From: Dipetalonema caudispina
Taxonomy: Eukaryota; Nematoda; Chromadorea; Rhabditida; Onchocercidae
Reading direction: 5' to 3'
Assembly (NCBI GenBank): GCA_013365325.1
Contig: JABVXV010000267.1
Span: forward strand, 24,191 to 88,190
Length of the DNA: 64,000 nucleotides
Shown: piece after piece, positions 13,920-27,798 of the stretch
Position numbering within the stretch: position 1 is the first letter of the stretch
How the letters are laid out: the number at the start of each line of letters is the position of its first letter
Made by a program: the position numbers and the translations under genes
Notes under the pieces: generated by a model
The model's database searches: none
What the model was told of the DNA's origin: nothing
Seen by the model: the letters and a program-made list of their open reading frames with translations, nothing else

Positions 13920-16429
13920 CGTAGCAGTTATTTTCATTACAATCATATGGCATCGGTACAAGTAAAGGTTAGCTGTTTTTTTCTATTTCTTTCACTTCTT
14001 CATTTTCTTTTTTTTTTTTTTTTTTTTTACATCTGTCACATTTGTGTCACCCATTTATTGTTAATAGCAAAGTAACATTAAAAAGATAATGGAACACATA
14101 CAGATATTTTGAGAGAAATTTTAATGTTTTCAAATGAAAATTAAAAAAGATGATGATACAAAATGGATAATTTTCAATGTAATATTTAAAAAAAAAAAAA
14201 AAAAAAAAATTTAACAATTGAATTAGATAGAATACTTTGAATTTTTTCATGTATGTTTTGGGATATTGTTATCATCTATTAGAATATTATCATATCGCAT
14301 CTAATGATCAGATTAGTTGATGATAATGCGAATAATTTCATGAAATAACATTATATGATAATGTAATTAATTTGATCTAACAATAGCTATCATCTAATAA
14401 TTGTCATTCAAAAATTTTTCATATTATCTTCAAATGTCCAAAACGAAATGAATGAATTATTATAGTATGAAAATGAATTGATAATAATTGATATTGGAAC
14501 GATTCTCATTTTTCATTTATTTTTGAGCTTTTAAAAAAGTGAAAAAATTGAAAGTTATCTTTCGGAAATTGAATATTTTGCCATCTTTTTTATTGCAGTT
14601 AATGATGATTGCTGTTAACCTTCGAGAATTACCAATGTTTCGAGATTTTTGTTAATGTTAATTTTGGGACATAGCTATGTTAGCAGATAAGTCATTTCAT
14701 AAAAGCTTCTCAGAAGGCTCTTCTACTAGATAGTGTTAGGATAGGGAAATTTGACCGTAATGGATATACCTGCAATACAATTTTTAATTAATGGAGTAAA
14801 TTATTACTAGGTATAACGTAAGGTTAATTGGAATTAAGTATGAACTAGATGAAATATGGTGTTAATTGGAATTGAATAACTAAGTACAACGTAGTATTAG
14901 TCGGAATTAATTTTGATGTTAATTAAAATTGAATAAAACGGGTGTAACATGAATAAATCAGATGAAACATGATGTTAATTGGAACTGAACAAATCAGGCA
15001 CAGCATAATGTTAATTAGAATTGAATAAATTAGTCACAATATAATATTATTTGTTATCTTCTAATTTCTAGTATTTTTTGGTTAAATTTGAGCTATTGAA
15101 GATGTTTTTAATTTAGTGTGAAAAGCAAAATTTCTTTATTCAACAAATTTAAATGAAGGAAAGAGGAAGGAAATTGTTAACAAAGAAACAATGAGCTTAA
15201 CCATTTTTTCAATTCAAATTTGTCCTTTTTTCTTTTCTTTTAATATTTTTGCTTTTTTTTTTTTTGTTTTTCTTTTTTTTTTTTTGTTGAAATTGTTTGC
15301 TTGAAGTGTCTGCTGAAATTGTTTGTTACTTTTAAATTTCCGTCGTTCAAAATATTTCTCGTAATAGTTATGTTGCCTTAAAACAATTGCTACTAATTTG
15401 TTTTGATAGAAGAATTTTGAAATTTTTAAGCTCGAAATTGATTAATTTATTCGAAAATTATTAATTTTTTTCCTTTTTTTTCACAAATTAAAATACAAAA
15501 TGTTCCATATGTTATAAATGAACCATTAAAAGTTATTCAGCAAGTACCTTTTCCTAACTAACAACAAGAAAATTACTCAATTAGTCGATGTAATAATTCG
15601 CCTTGTGATACTTAAAATTTAATGCATTTTATTGCAATATGATGCTAATTATAGAACATTAATTGGAAATTGGAGTTATCTTTCACCTTTGACATTATCT
15701 TTTCAGCTTCTTTCCATAATATTTGGAGAAATATTTTCTATTCAGCTTATAAACTGTTCCAAATTCTTTAATTATTCCCCATACCATTTGGCTAATTTTT
15801 ATTGGTGAGAGGAAAATTTATTTACATCTCATTTTTTCTAATTTAATTCAATTTTTTCCTTCTTTCTGTTTTCTGTCTTTTTTTTTTCTTTTTTTTTTTG
15901 TAAATTAATTGACTTTCTTTTTAGTTGTGCTTGCAAAAATTCTTCGTATTTAGTTATGACCATAAATTTTTCATTATTTATGATAAATACCGTCTGGTGA
16001 AATTAGCAACCAAACAGTAATGCGAGAATTTTTTTCAATGAGAAATGTGAAAAGAAATGATTATAATAAAGAAATTTAACATTAAAAATGGATGATTCAA
16101 TTTGGTAGGAATTATTTTTAAGATTTTGCAAAAAAATTTTTTAATTGTATTCAAAATAAATGAGAGATATTTGTAAGAATTTTTGTTATCATTTGAATAA
16201 GCAAAATGGACATTTATACTCTTTTAAGAAGATTACAAAGATTCAAGTAAATCCTGGGATTATCTTTCTCATATCTTCGGATGTATTGTCATATCAGCCA
16301 TGTTGGTGCATCAACAATTTTTCCCAACTGTCATAAAAATATCGGTGAAAAAAGAAAAAAGTAAGACAAATATTTGAAAGAAAAAAAAAAAAAAAAAAAC
16401 TGAAGAAAAAATGTTTAAAAGTTCAATTT

Positions 16430-16463
<34 letters not shown>

Positions 16464-19400
16464 CTCATTACTTGCTATCTCTTTTCATCCTTTCTCCTGT
16501 ATTTTTAGGAAAAATTTTTTTTCTTTTTTATTCGATTAAAATGGAAAATAATTATTTTTAATGAATTATTTTCATAGAAAAATGGATATTGTATCGATTA
16601 TCACGGAAATTGTTAAAGTAATGCAAAAAATAACATCTATATGTGAAATTGATAGATGATCATAGTATTATTGATTGCTTAATCATCTATCATAAAATCT
16701 ATACCATTTGATGAAATTTTTTTTTTGTAATGAATGTTTTCATCATATCATAAACCTATTTTTGTTGATATTTCCACGATGTATCGATGTACATGCAATA
16801 TTTTTGGTGAATATTTTTACAGGTGACAAATTCTCCTTTCTTCATTTCAATAGAAAGAACATTAAACTTATATGATGACAATTTATGGTTCATTGATTTC
16901 ATATTGAAAATCCAATTTTAACATTCATTTATTGCAATTATTAAACATATATCTTAATGTTTGAACAATTATTTCCAGTAACTATGGTAATAATGACAAG
17001 AGTGAAAAGTTGTCAATTAATTCCACTGATCTTCATATATTATTGTTGCTATTTCAAAATAAAAAAAATAAGTTTTGTTCATTCGAAAATATTTTCAAAC
17101 TTTTACAATTTGACAATCCTTTAATAATACCTATTCACGATAATTTATCCTTGATTCATTTTCTTTTAGTTTAATCCGGAATTGGATAATTTCAGGTAAT
17201 CATACAATTTCGAGATATTAACTGGTGAAATATATATATTATCCGGATAAAATTTTTGTCAAGTCATGTTCTATCATGAGATCTTATATTTATTGCTAAT
17301 TAGTATCACTCCATTGATATCTGATCATATCGATCAGATTAGTAATTATTTTTAATAATTTGTTAAGCTTCCAAAGAATCCCTAATTTACTTTCAGGTTT
17401 TTCGAAATAATTATCCTATCATTCTTAAATTCTGCTGTTTTCCGTATTATTACATAGTTATCATTTTATGATTAAAAAGTTATATTAGATTTCATGAAGA
17501 TTAAATATCATAATTCTATTTAAAAGTGATTTTCCTTGAAATTTGAATCAATAGCTGATCTAAGTAAATTAGGAATATTTCTATAAAATTTTCATCATCC
17601 TTATTTTCTTCAATAATTCAGCTAATACTGCTTAGGTTCATTAAATTTTTTAATGAAATATGCTACTTTCATTAATGAAATTGATGAAATAAATTTGAAA
17701 GGAAACGTTTTTCAATTGCTGCATTATGTAAATATGAACAAATAGAACTGGTAAAAAGAATAATTGAGGCATTCATTGGGAAGTAAAAGCATTAGCATTA
17801 ATAATATGAGTAAATAATAGATGAGGTGACAGTAGGAAAGACATTAATGGCAATACTGATCCGTTTGTCAACCTATCCTATCATTCTCTCTCTTCCTACC
17901 TTCTTTTTCTTCACCCTTTTTTCTCTCCCATTTTTTTTTTTTTATTTTTTCATCTTTTTGTCAACCACCCAAATATTGAAAGCTACTGGACAACACCTGG
18001 CTTTTTCAATTTCTCACCATTCAATATATTTATTATACTTGTCATCACCATTTCAGTTTATTTTTCTTTCATCATTGTCGAAAATTTTCCGTTCAATTTT
18101 TTTTTTTGTCAAACATATTATAAATTGAAGATTGATGACAAATATGAAATGAAATACTTTTTAGTTGTGATATGAATCATTAGTATAGGTAAAAATGTTT
18201 GAAAAGTTGAATGTTATACTTTAATTCTTACTTGAATTTTCAATGATAACAGTTGCAATAATTGAATAAAACAGTAAAAATTTTTTGGAATGATAAAGAG
18301 TTATATTATCAGATAAGTGATAAATATGAATATTATCTTTGTTACGATTGTAATATTTAATGGTTAATCATTTCTGCTGAATCAATTAATCTTCTTAATC
18401 GTTGAATTAATGATGATTGTATGATTCTTTTTGTTCTGAGGATAAATGACCGGAAAAATCCATAACGAAACGGATACTTGCGTTGTTGTTTTTTTCGTAT
18501 GTATTGGATGATAGATTTTAGGATGGACAGTTTAGTCTGATTGATATTTTTTCATTTTTCTTCGTCATGCATTTTTGCATATTTTTTCCATTCTATCGTT
18601 GAATGAATGATTTTTTGCATTTCGAAATACGATTGTTACTGAAAATAAAAAAAAAAAAAAAGGTGAAGGAAAGGCATTCATTCATTGTATTCATTTCCAA
18701 TAATCATTTCTGATTGAAATACACTTCCATTTCCGGTCTATTTTTCTTTTTCCATTTCAAGAAATAAGCCTTTTCATTGTAGCTTTTCATATGAAAATCT
18801 ATCAGGAGGGGGAGGGATATATTTAGCTGGAATAGCAAGCAACAAATCGAACCATTTGAGCCGATATTTAATTAATGTTGAGAAGATGGACAGAACAAAC
18901 GGATGGATGAAAATAGAAAGTAAAAGTTTTAAATATGATTATAGTTGTTGTGTACTCAATACTCAACAGCTCTTATTTCTCATTATTTGCATTATTTTTA
19001 TCAATAATGAAAGTAAAAAAAAAAATGAAAAATGAAAAATGGAAAAATAAAACTATGAAAAGGGAAGATTACTTATTTTTTTTTTTTCATTCATACACAT
19101 ATTTTTATTTTTAAACTTTAGTATTGAAAATAGTGACATTCTGCAATGTAATTCTTTTCCTTCAAAGCTATTCATGCAAAAGAAAAAAAAAAAAAAAGAA
19201 ATGACATCTGTTATTTAATAATGATAATAATAATAATAATAATCTTTTCTAATTGTAGCTTCTTTAATTTTACTTCTTTTCCCCATTTTTCCTCTCTTTC
19301 TTCTCTCTCTCTCTCTCTCTCTCTATTTCTTTTCTTTCTTGTTTAATTCAAAAAAAGGAAAAACTCTTAAAGTTGTTTAACCGGTGTAATTTGGTTAATC

Positions 19401-20437
19401 TCCGCCGTGTGAAACATCTGGTTTGAAAACGGACTGTTGTGGAAAATGTTATCATTTGTTGTGTTAGTGGAAAATTTTCTACATTCAAAAATAAAAGTGC
19501 TGTTGAATGGAAAAAAAAAAAAAAAAAAAAAAATTGTTTGTATCGAATCTTTGCAACAATTGATACTATCTTTGTGAAGAAGAAATGAGCATTTTTGCTA
19601 GTATTAATTGTGCTCAAATTATTTTGATAATTTTAAAATAATTCCTCCCCATATGTGAATTTCCTATCATAATTCTATATGATAGATGAGAAAGTAGTAG
19701 TGATAGTTGATATGATGATAAGTGTTTGTTGAATAAGTGAAAAAATTTTTTGAAAATGTTACATGAATGATGATAAGAATGGAATGAGTAATTGTTGGAA
19801 TGGTTAGCTGTAACATCCTTCCGTTCCGGCAGTCCAGATCATTTTTATTCTGAATACAAACGGAATAATAACAGTTTATCTGATATATCTTTCTTTCATA
19901 AATCTTGCAGTCATGTGGTATAAAATGTAAGCTTTTTAATGCATTGACTTCTCCTTCTTCTTCTCAAAAATTGCATTTCATTTTATATTTTGCTTATTTT
20001 TCTTCAACAAAAAAAAAAAAAAAAATTAAAATAAAATAAAAAAAAGTCGCTTCTGCTACTTCTCATTTTGCTAATTTTCAATATTTGAATTTATTTCTTT
20101 CAATTATTCAATTTTTTTTTTTTTTGTTTTGTTATTTGACAACGGAAAATTACGATATCATTTACCTGTTAAATCTTACATGGATAATGAAAATAAGAAA
20201 ACCTGAAATTATTACTGAATGTCAAAAAATTACATACTTCCTAATTTTTGTTTTTTCTTTTTTTTTTTTTTTTTTTCAATTTAATTCATCACAAACTAAA
20301 TAAACTACTTTAGGAATGAAAATGATTTTGGATATTAAATTTCGAAATTGTCATCATTATATCGCACCAATCATCAAAGATAGTCGGAAGAGATAAATGA
20401 ATCGATGATTGAATTTCAAACTTGTCCCAAAAGACTA

Positions 20438-20478
<41 letters not shown>

Positions 20479-20483
20479 AAACG

Positions 20484-20514
<31 letters not shown>

Positions 20515-22339
20515 GTTTAATAGTGCTTGAATAAACCGGATTTTTTAGATGCTAATATGTATATGATCATAGATATATCTGATTGCCATCAGTTTTTTTT
20601 TTTTTTGTTTAGTGATATTTGAATAAATCAGATTGTAATTATAAATATATTCGAATTGTTTAAAATAATAAATTTGAAATTAGATATTTTTTTTTTCTAA
20701 AACTTATGGATTTTTTTTTTCTTTTTTGTCAGTAAGGAAACATTTCACAATTTATTTTATTATATATGTACATGAAATGTTTTCTTTTCTTAATTATTGA
20801 ATATCAGTAGTGTTTTTTTTTTTTATTAAAACTTACTTCTATTCCTTTCCTTTAGTCATTTAATTCTTCAATTTATTCACTATTTTTTTCCTTCCTTTTT
20901 TTTTTTTCATTCGTAGATCTATCTTATAAGGCTTTAAAAATGTTTATTGGAAATTCCTGCATCTATTTTAGTCAAACATATTCAGAGACAACTTAGCATT
21001 TTTTTTCTTTGTTATTCATTGATCGCAAAAAATCATTTAGGAAATACGTTAAGAATCATTTTCATTACTCATTCTTTTCTATCATTTTCTGCAATACTTT
21101 TGCTTGCATGCACGATGCTAATATACCACTCGGAAATGTGGAAAATGAATTTGAATTGATAGCTTTGCTAAATTAGGATAATATCGTAAAATAATAGGAA
21201 TTTGGGAATTAAGCTAGCATATGTGATGAAGGATGGTCTAAAATTAGTAATGCTAACGAATAATGCTAAAAATTTACATTTATTACTCAAATGTATCAAT
21301 CAATATAATTTTTTTTACAAATGAAAAAATTTTTTCGATAAATGATATTAAAATTGATACATTTTGTAAAATGTTTACTTAAATTTTTTTCAATGAAAAT
21401 GAAAAAAATTTTTTTTTTTTTTTTTTTTTATGAAACAATCCCAAATTTCTCTTTTTCTTTTTGTTACCAAACAAGAATCCGAATTTTTTTTTTATTTGTT
21501 TGATGGTTTCTTTTATTATAATTTCAATTTCATTTTATAACAATTGCTAGTTTTGTTTTTTTTTTTTTTTTTTTTTTCGATCTAATAATTGAAATAAAAT
21601 AGTCAGAAGAATTGCTTGTTTGTAATGTATTATTATCTTTAGAACATTAATTATTGCCATTCGTTTGTTTAAATCATTTTGAATGTAGAATTAATTGTTT
21701 ATTAACCGTAATGCTCAGCAAATTATTACATCGTCGAATTATCATTCAATATTTTATGAGTGATGCAAAAAATATTTGAATCTTTTTCACTTTTCATTCG
21801 AAATGTCTCTTTTCTTGATGCTATGATATTACAATCTTTGTTATATATTTAAATGCCTATCGATGAATAATAAATCAGAATCCGGTTTCCTCTTACAGTA
21901 CTGTTTAAATTATATAAAATTTAGCATTGGTTGATAATTGAAAATATTAGCCAATTAATTTAATTAATAAATTGAATAATAGTAAATATTTACATTGTAA
22001 TTATTTAATTAATTTTGAATTATTCCTAAAATGATTATAATCTAAATATTGCATAAAATATTAAAACTATTTTTCACTCTCTTAGCTTCTTCTAATTCCT
22101 TGAAACAATTCAACGTTCATTAAAAGTCCTCAAATAGCCAAACCAAACAATCATCTTCCGTTTTCTTTCTCTCTCTCTCTCTCTCTTTCTCTTTAAGTAG
22201 TACTTCTTGGTACATAGCACTTCTCTGTTCTGTTTTTTTTTTTTTTTTTTTTTCTCGTCTGAACTTTTCTAAAATTCCAAATGATTCATGCGCCCCTTTA
22301 CTTCAACACATTTTCGCATTCTTTCTATTTTCTTCTTCT

Positions 22340-22371
<32 letters not shown>

Positions 22372-22453
22372 ATTCTCCTTTTTGCTCCTCTTCTTCGTCC
22401 TTTCTTTTGTCGTTTAAAAAAAAAAAAAAAAAAAAAGAACTTGGAAGTGGTGG

Positions 22454-22487
<34 letters not shown>

Positions 22488-25445
22488 CGGATGATTGTTC
22501 GGCAGAATACATTTTCGCCGATCTTCCACTTTCCAAACAAATCATCGTCAAAAATTTGGTTTGGTTTATTATTTCCTTCCTCTATATTTGTTTGTTTATT
22601 TATTTATCATTCATTTCATTTGTTATCATTAATAGATGATGATTGTATTATCATATCATATATCATAGTTATGTTATATGGTTTAATTTTTGTTAATTGT
22701 TTCGTTTGGTTATTGCTTATTTTATTATTGATTTAGGTAAAATTTAATGTTTAATCTTTAATATAGGATATTTCAATGAAATTAGAAAAAAAAAAAAAAA
22801 ACTTTGATTTTAAATAATATAATATAGTGTTTGTTTGCTTATATTAATGAATTAATTTCTGATCCGTAAAAAAAAAAAAACCGGTATGTAATATTGATCA
22901 TTTTATGATGCAATATGATGATATATAGAACTTTTTGATATTTTTTTTTTTTAGTTTGAAATATTGGCCAAAATTTCGATGAGCCTCTCATTCTTATTCA
23001 CAATCTTCCATTTGTCCTCATAACTACCATTCTCTGATCATGGCTCTAATTTGCATAATTTACTGCACATCTAAATATTTGGATTAGAAAATCTAAAATT
23101 AGTTCTTGTGAATGGATCAAAGTAATATGTGTAAGTAAACGTTCATAATATTTTCCGAGAAATGATTCCGTTATTTGTAAAATGCAGAATGTGTTGTGGA
23201 AATTTCGAAACTTTTCCGAATGTAGTTTTTGATAATGATGTAATGATCTGTTACACAAGTATTTAGATGTACAGTAAACTAATAACAAAAAAAAAAATGA
23301 AAAAAAAAACCTTAAATGTTAAAAAAAGAATGAACAATGTTTTTTTTTTCCGGAAAATCAAAATCGTTTTTAATGCAATCTTTTCATGCAAAATTGGTTA
23401 CCTCCTTGCATTTCTATCCTTTTTCTTTCAACAAAATTTACATATTTTCATTAATTTTTTTAACTGATTCATACTTCCATTCTTCCATTTACTTCTTCCA
23501 ACATTGATCATTAAATTTCTTAATTTGCAAATAAGAATGATCGATTCACAAAAAAAAAAAAAAAAAAAAAAAAAAAGGAAAAAAAATGAAGCAAGAAATA
23601 TGATTTTAGTCAATAATATCAAACAAAATAAAAAAAAAACAGTTTCAGGCTAACTGAAAAATGATTTTGCTTCTAATTGTCATCATCGAAAGCATATCAT
23701 ATTTTACTTCATTATGAATAGATGAATATACATTTTAGAAATGGACTAAAATGTAATGATGTAATTATCATGCTAGAATATATTAAAAAAAAAAAAAAAA
23801 AAAAATTGGAATTTTTTCATTTGCCATATTTTTGCTCAATTAAAATTTTCTCAATAATTGCTATCATTACCGTCCGATCTCCTTCCAACAATACCTTATT
23901 TGAATAAATATTTCCATTTGAAAATAAATAACAACATATGGTGTTGTAATGCTACAAAATACTTCTTCTTTTTTTTTTCTTGCAATTTTACGACGTTTTT
24001 AGAAGGTGTAATTTATTTGAATCTTTTGAAAAGTATTTTTCAAACTTCAACCTAATTTTTGCAAATTTGATTTAAATATTGAGTATCCGATACGACCGAA
24101 TATCTGTTCCAATCCGATTGAATATTCATCCGATTTAGATGAGAAGAAACATTGGAAATTTTTTCGTTTAAAATGCAATAATTTTACCATTTATTGGAAT
24201 AACTTTATGTTATTGCACTATCTACTTTAGAAATATACTAGTTTAATTTCCATTTTGTTAATTTAAAAAAAAAAAAAATTGGTAACTTTCCATTCATTAA
24301 ATTACAAAATTATGGGAAGAAAAAGAGAGGAAATTATGAAATTATGACAATTTATCTTTGTACTTTTTTTTTTTTGTTCGCTTTTCTTAGTGAGAAATTT
24401 ACTGAGTGATAAAATACGAAGATAATTTGAAAATATCGAATAGTTCGGAACAGATAGATTACTTTCAAGAATATTATTCAATTCGTGCTATTCTTCTTTT
24501 TCTTGTTTTTTTTTTTTTCTCCGTTTTCTTCCTGTTAAAATGATTTTTCGCTTGATGAAATTTATGCTTAATTTTCAAAAAATGCAAATTATGCATAGAT
24601 ATTATATTACCATTCGTCACCATTTTTTTTCATTTCTTCTTTTCGTTCATTTGATGATCAGTCGTTGCTGTACAATGTCACCTTCATCTATCATTTGCCA
24701 ATTGTATTGGTGAATATATTTATAGCGAAATTTCTTTTTCTTTTTTTTTTTCTTTTAATAATTAATCGGTAATTAAAAAAAAAGAAAAAATTTTTGTCTC
24801 ATGTAAAAATAATTATTTCCTTGAAATCTTTTATAGAAGTGTAAAAGTTTGAAATTAAAAATTATCATAGTAATTAATTACAAATCAGATTGTAAAATGA
24901 CAGAAGCTTAATTGTATAAATAGAATAATACTTTTAACTCATTTTTTTTTTCCACTTCCTTGTTTTACCTTTTATTCATTTCAGCTCTTTGATGATGTAA
25001 TTTTAATTGGAAATTAGAATATATATCACTAATATATCTCTTATTTTAATTATATTTTTGGGGCAAAAAAAAAAAAAAAAAAATGAAATGTGTTGTAACA
25101 TAATTGTATCATTGATTGTTAATTTTACTTCTTCATTTCTTCCTATTTCATTCTTTTTTTTTTTTTTTTTTTCCATCCTATATAGGAAGATTCAAATTAC
25201 TTCATTAATGAGCCATTAAATAACACATGGCTAAACAGATGAGAAATATTGCAGTGTTAAAGCTAAAAATTCTGCTGTACTGCTGCTATTATTGCTGCTA
25301 CTGCTACTGCTGATCGGTTGGATGAAACATTTCATTAATGTAGCAGTTGATAGTAATAGCAGTGGTGTGATGCTGGATGATAATGATGATGATAATAATA
25401 TTAATAATAATGATGATGATGGTAATAATAATGGTGATAATAATA

Positions 25446-25477
<32 letters not shown>

Positions 25478-27564
25478 AATGTCGATGATAATGATGATAA
25501 TGTCAATGATAATGATGATGGTAGTGTATAGATGATGTGTATGTTATACCAACCAAAATCACATTACTTTCTCAACGAACGTTTCCTGATAGATTCTTAT
25601 CATTGATGCATAGATTCTTCTCTATTATTCTCACTTCCCGTTACAATTTTTCGTAATTTATTTTCCACCAAAACATTTTCAATGATTTATTACGGAATTG
25701 ATGATATTCTTAATTCTGAAAATAAACGATAATTTTCAGAAATATAATACAGTAAGTAATTTATAGGATTTGATTTCAATGTTTACAATTGTTTAAATTA
25801 AATTAATAAGAGAAAAATTCAGTATTGCTATGGATTCATGGACGAAAATCCGTTTACTAGCTACTACTTTTGACTCGTGCAATATTTTTGGAAAATAATA
25901 GAGTTTAAAAAAAAAAAAGACAATTTTTTTTTTTTTTTTTGCAATTTAAAACTATCATGAAAACAGGGCATAATTGTTAAAATATCAAAAATTTTCCCTA
26001 AATGATTCGATCAATGGATCATATGATATCTCAGGACTTCATCATACAATTCTCTCCTTAAGTAATACCTTTAATCACAAATTCTGTATAATTTGCTGTA
26101 TTTTTAATGTTAAAATATTGCTCTTTTTATCACTTTTTTTTTTTTCTTTTCTCTTGTCAAATTCGATCATACAGTTTTGTTCAAAAATCAATCAATCACT
26201 GATGATATGATTAAGACTTATACGATGAAATGAAATTTATTTCGAGAATTCGATACTACTAATTGTTGCATGTACATTTTAGCAAATTTGTAGTTATATC
26301 GAACATATAGTATCAGAATTTGTATAGCATTCGGATTTGCTCTCTTTCCGATTGCTATATCCTTGCTTCGGTTTCATTTGCAATATTTTATTACTTTTTA
26401 ACGATACGAACTTCTTCTTATTCATTTTTCTGAAAGGCACTTTTTATCAAATGAAAATCCAGTTTTTTTTTTTTTTTTTTTTAATATCTGTCTGATAAAT
26501 TTACAATGATCGGTCAATAAGATTGATTGAAATTTTAATCAATAAACGAAAAGCTTTTAGTTATTGAATTCAATTTGTTGCTTCAATAATCAATCTCAAT
26601 AATTCTGTCTATTTTTACTGTACTATGATCTATTTAAGTATATTAATAAATATATTAGCAAGAAAAAGGGTAGAAAAAAAAAAAATCATCTCTTTTTCTA
26701 AGTTAAATAGTACTTTTGTTTGATTTTTAAACATATTATTTCAAAAAACTCTGCAAAATAAATAAAATGATTGATTGAATTTTGATGATAGTATTCAATT
26801 TATCTTGGTTCTTATTAAATCCAAATTTAACACTCATAAAAATAGGTAATTGTGTTATCGCTTTTCTCATCTAACATCGATATCAATCATCCATTGATCA
26901 ATAAAATTTGTTATGCGTATGTAACACACTCATACAAAATTGATTTGTGAATTGTTTTGTGAAGATGATAACATTTTGGTAACAGTGCAATAATCATAGC
27001 TCAAAGTAAATGAGAATAATTTGTAAGTGAAATTTTTCAATTTTTAGATTAAATTAGCAAATTAAGTTTGATAAATATGCAAGTAAGTCTTAAGTTATGG
27101 TTTTTTCCTTTTTTTCTTTTTTTTTTCTTTTTTTGCTTTATTATTTTCCCCTTTGTATAACATTTATACCTTTTTGTCATTTTGTTAAAATTAAAATTAA
27201 TTTAATTACAACTTTGGGAGAAAGTATCTGCAAGTGAAATATTCTTGTATGTTATTTTTGCTTTTTTTTTAAAATTAAATTTCATGTGTATTTAAAATTT
27301 TCTTTATTAAAAAAAAAAAAAAAAAAAAAACTAATTGATATTTTGGATTGAATAAGTAGTGATAAAAGTAATTTAAGTAATTCGTTTTCTTTTTCTTTTT
27401 TTTTTAATAATTCTTTGTTTTTGTTTTTTTGTCTTATTTATGTGAAAGAGCCTAATAATGCAAATCTCAAATTTGTTAAAGTAATTTGTTCTTGAAATTT
27501 CATCATCAATAAAATTGTTAGAATGCTATTCCAATGAAAAAAATAAAAAATTAAAAAAGAAAAG

Positions 27565-27595
<31 letters not shown>

Positions 27596-27766
27596 CACCA
27601 CAAAATGGCCACTGAAAATGAATGATCGATTGTCATATAGCAGTAATTGCTTCCATATGAGCCCAGTAGTATCTGTGGCCTATTTGTACCCTTCAAATTA
27701 GTAATAGATTCCCTTCTGTGAGCAATACACTTTACACTTTTTTTTTTTAAAGTTGACGAAATCGAC

Positions 27767-27798
<32 letters not shown>

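Larger units (their letters stand above)
12899..23059 (+). other. ptb-1 intron 6, second part (no gene seen)
   Basis: About 10 kb without a supportable gene. It contains TG microsatellites at 13419-13471 and 13835-13918, a degenerate minisatellite at 14808-15050 and a CT tract at 19296-19324. An A37/T29 inverted pair lies at 20440-20514, and a CTT/poly-A cluster at 22330-22485. No tRNA-like or protein-like signal was found. Confidence 0.55.

Noticed and set aside
13698..14075. Thr-His and Cys-Val repeat frames on both strands
   Set aside because: Readings of the TG microsatellite.
25231..25531. Poly-Asp/Asn and poly-Ser/Leu frames
   Set aside because: Both strands of a GAT trinucleotide repeat.
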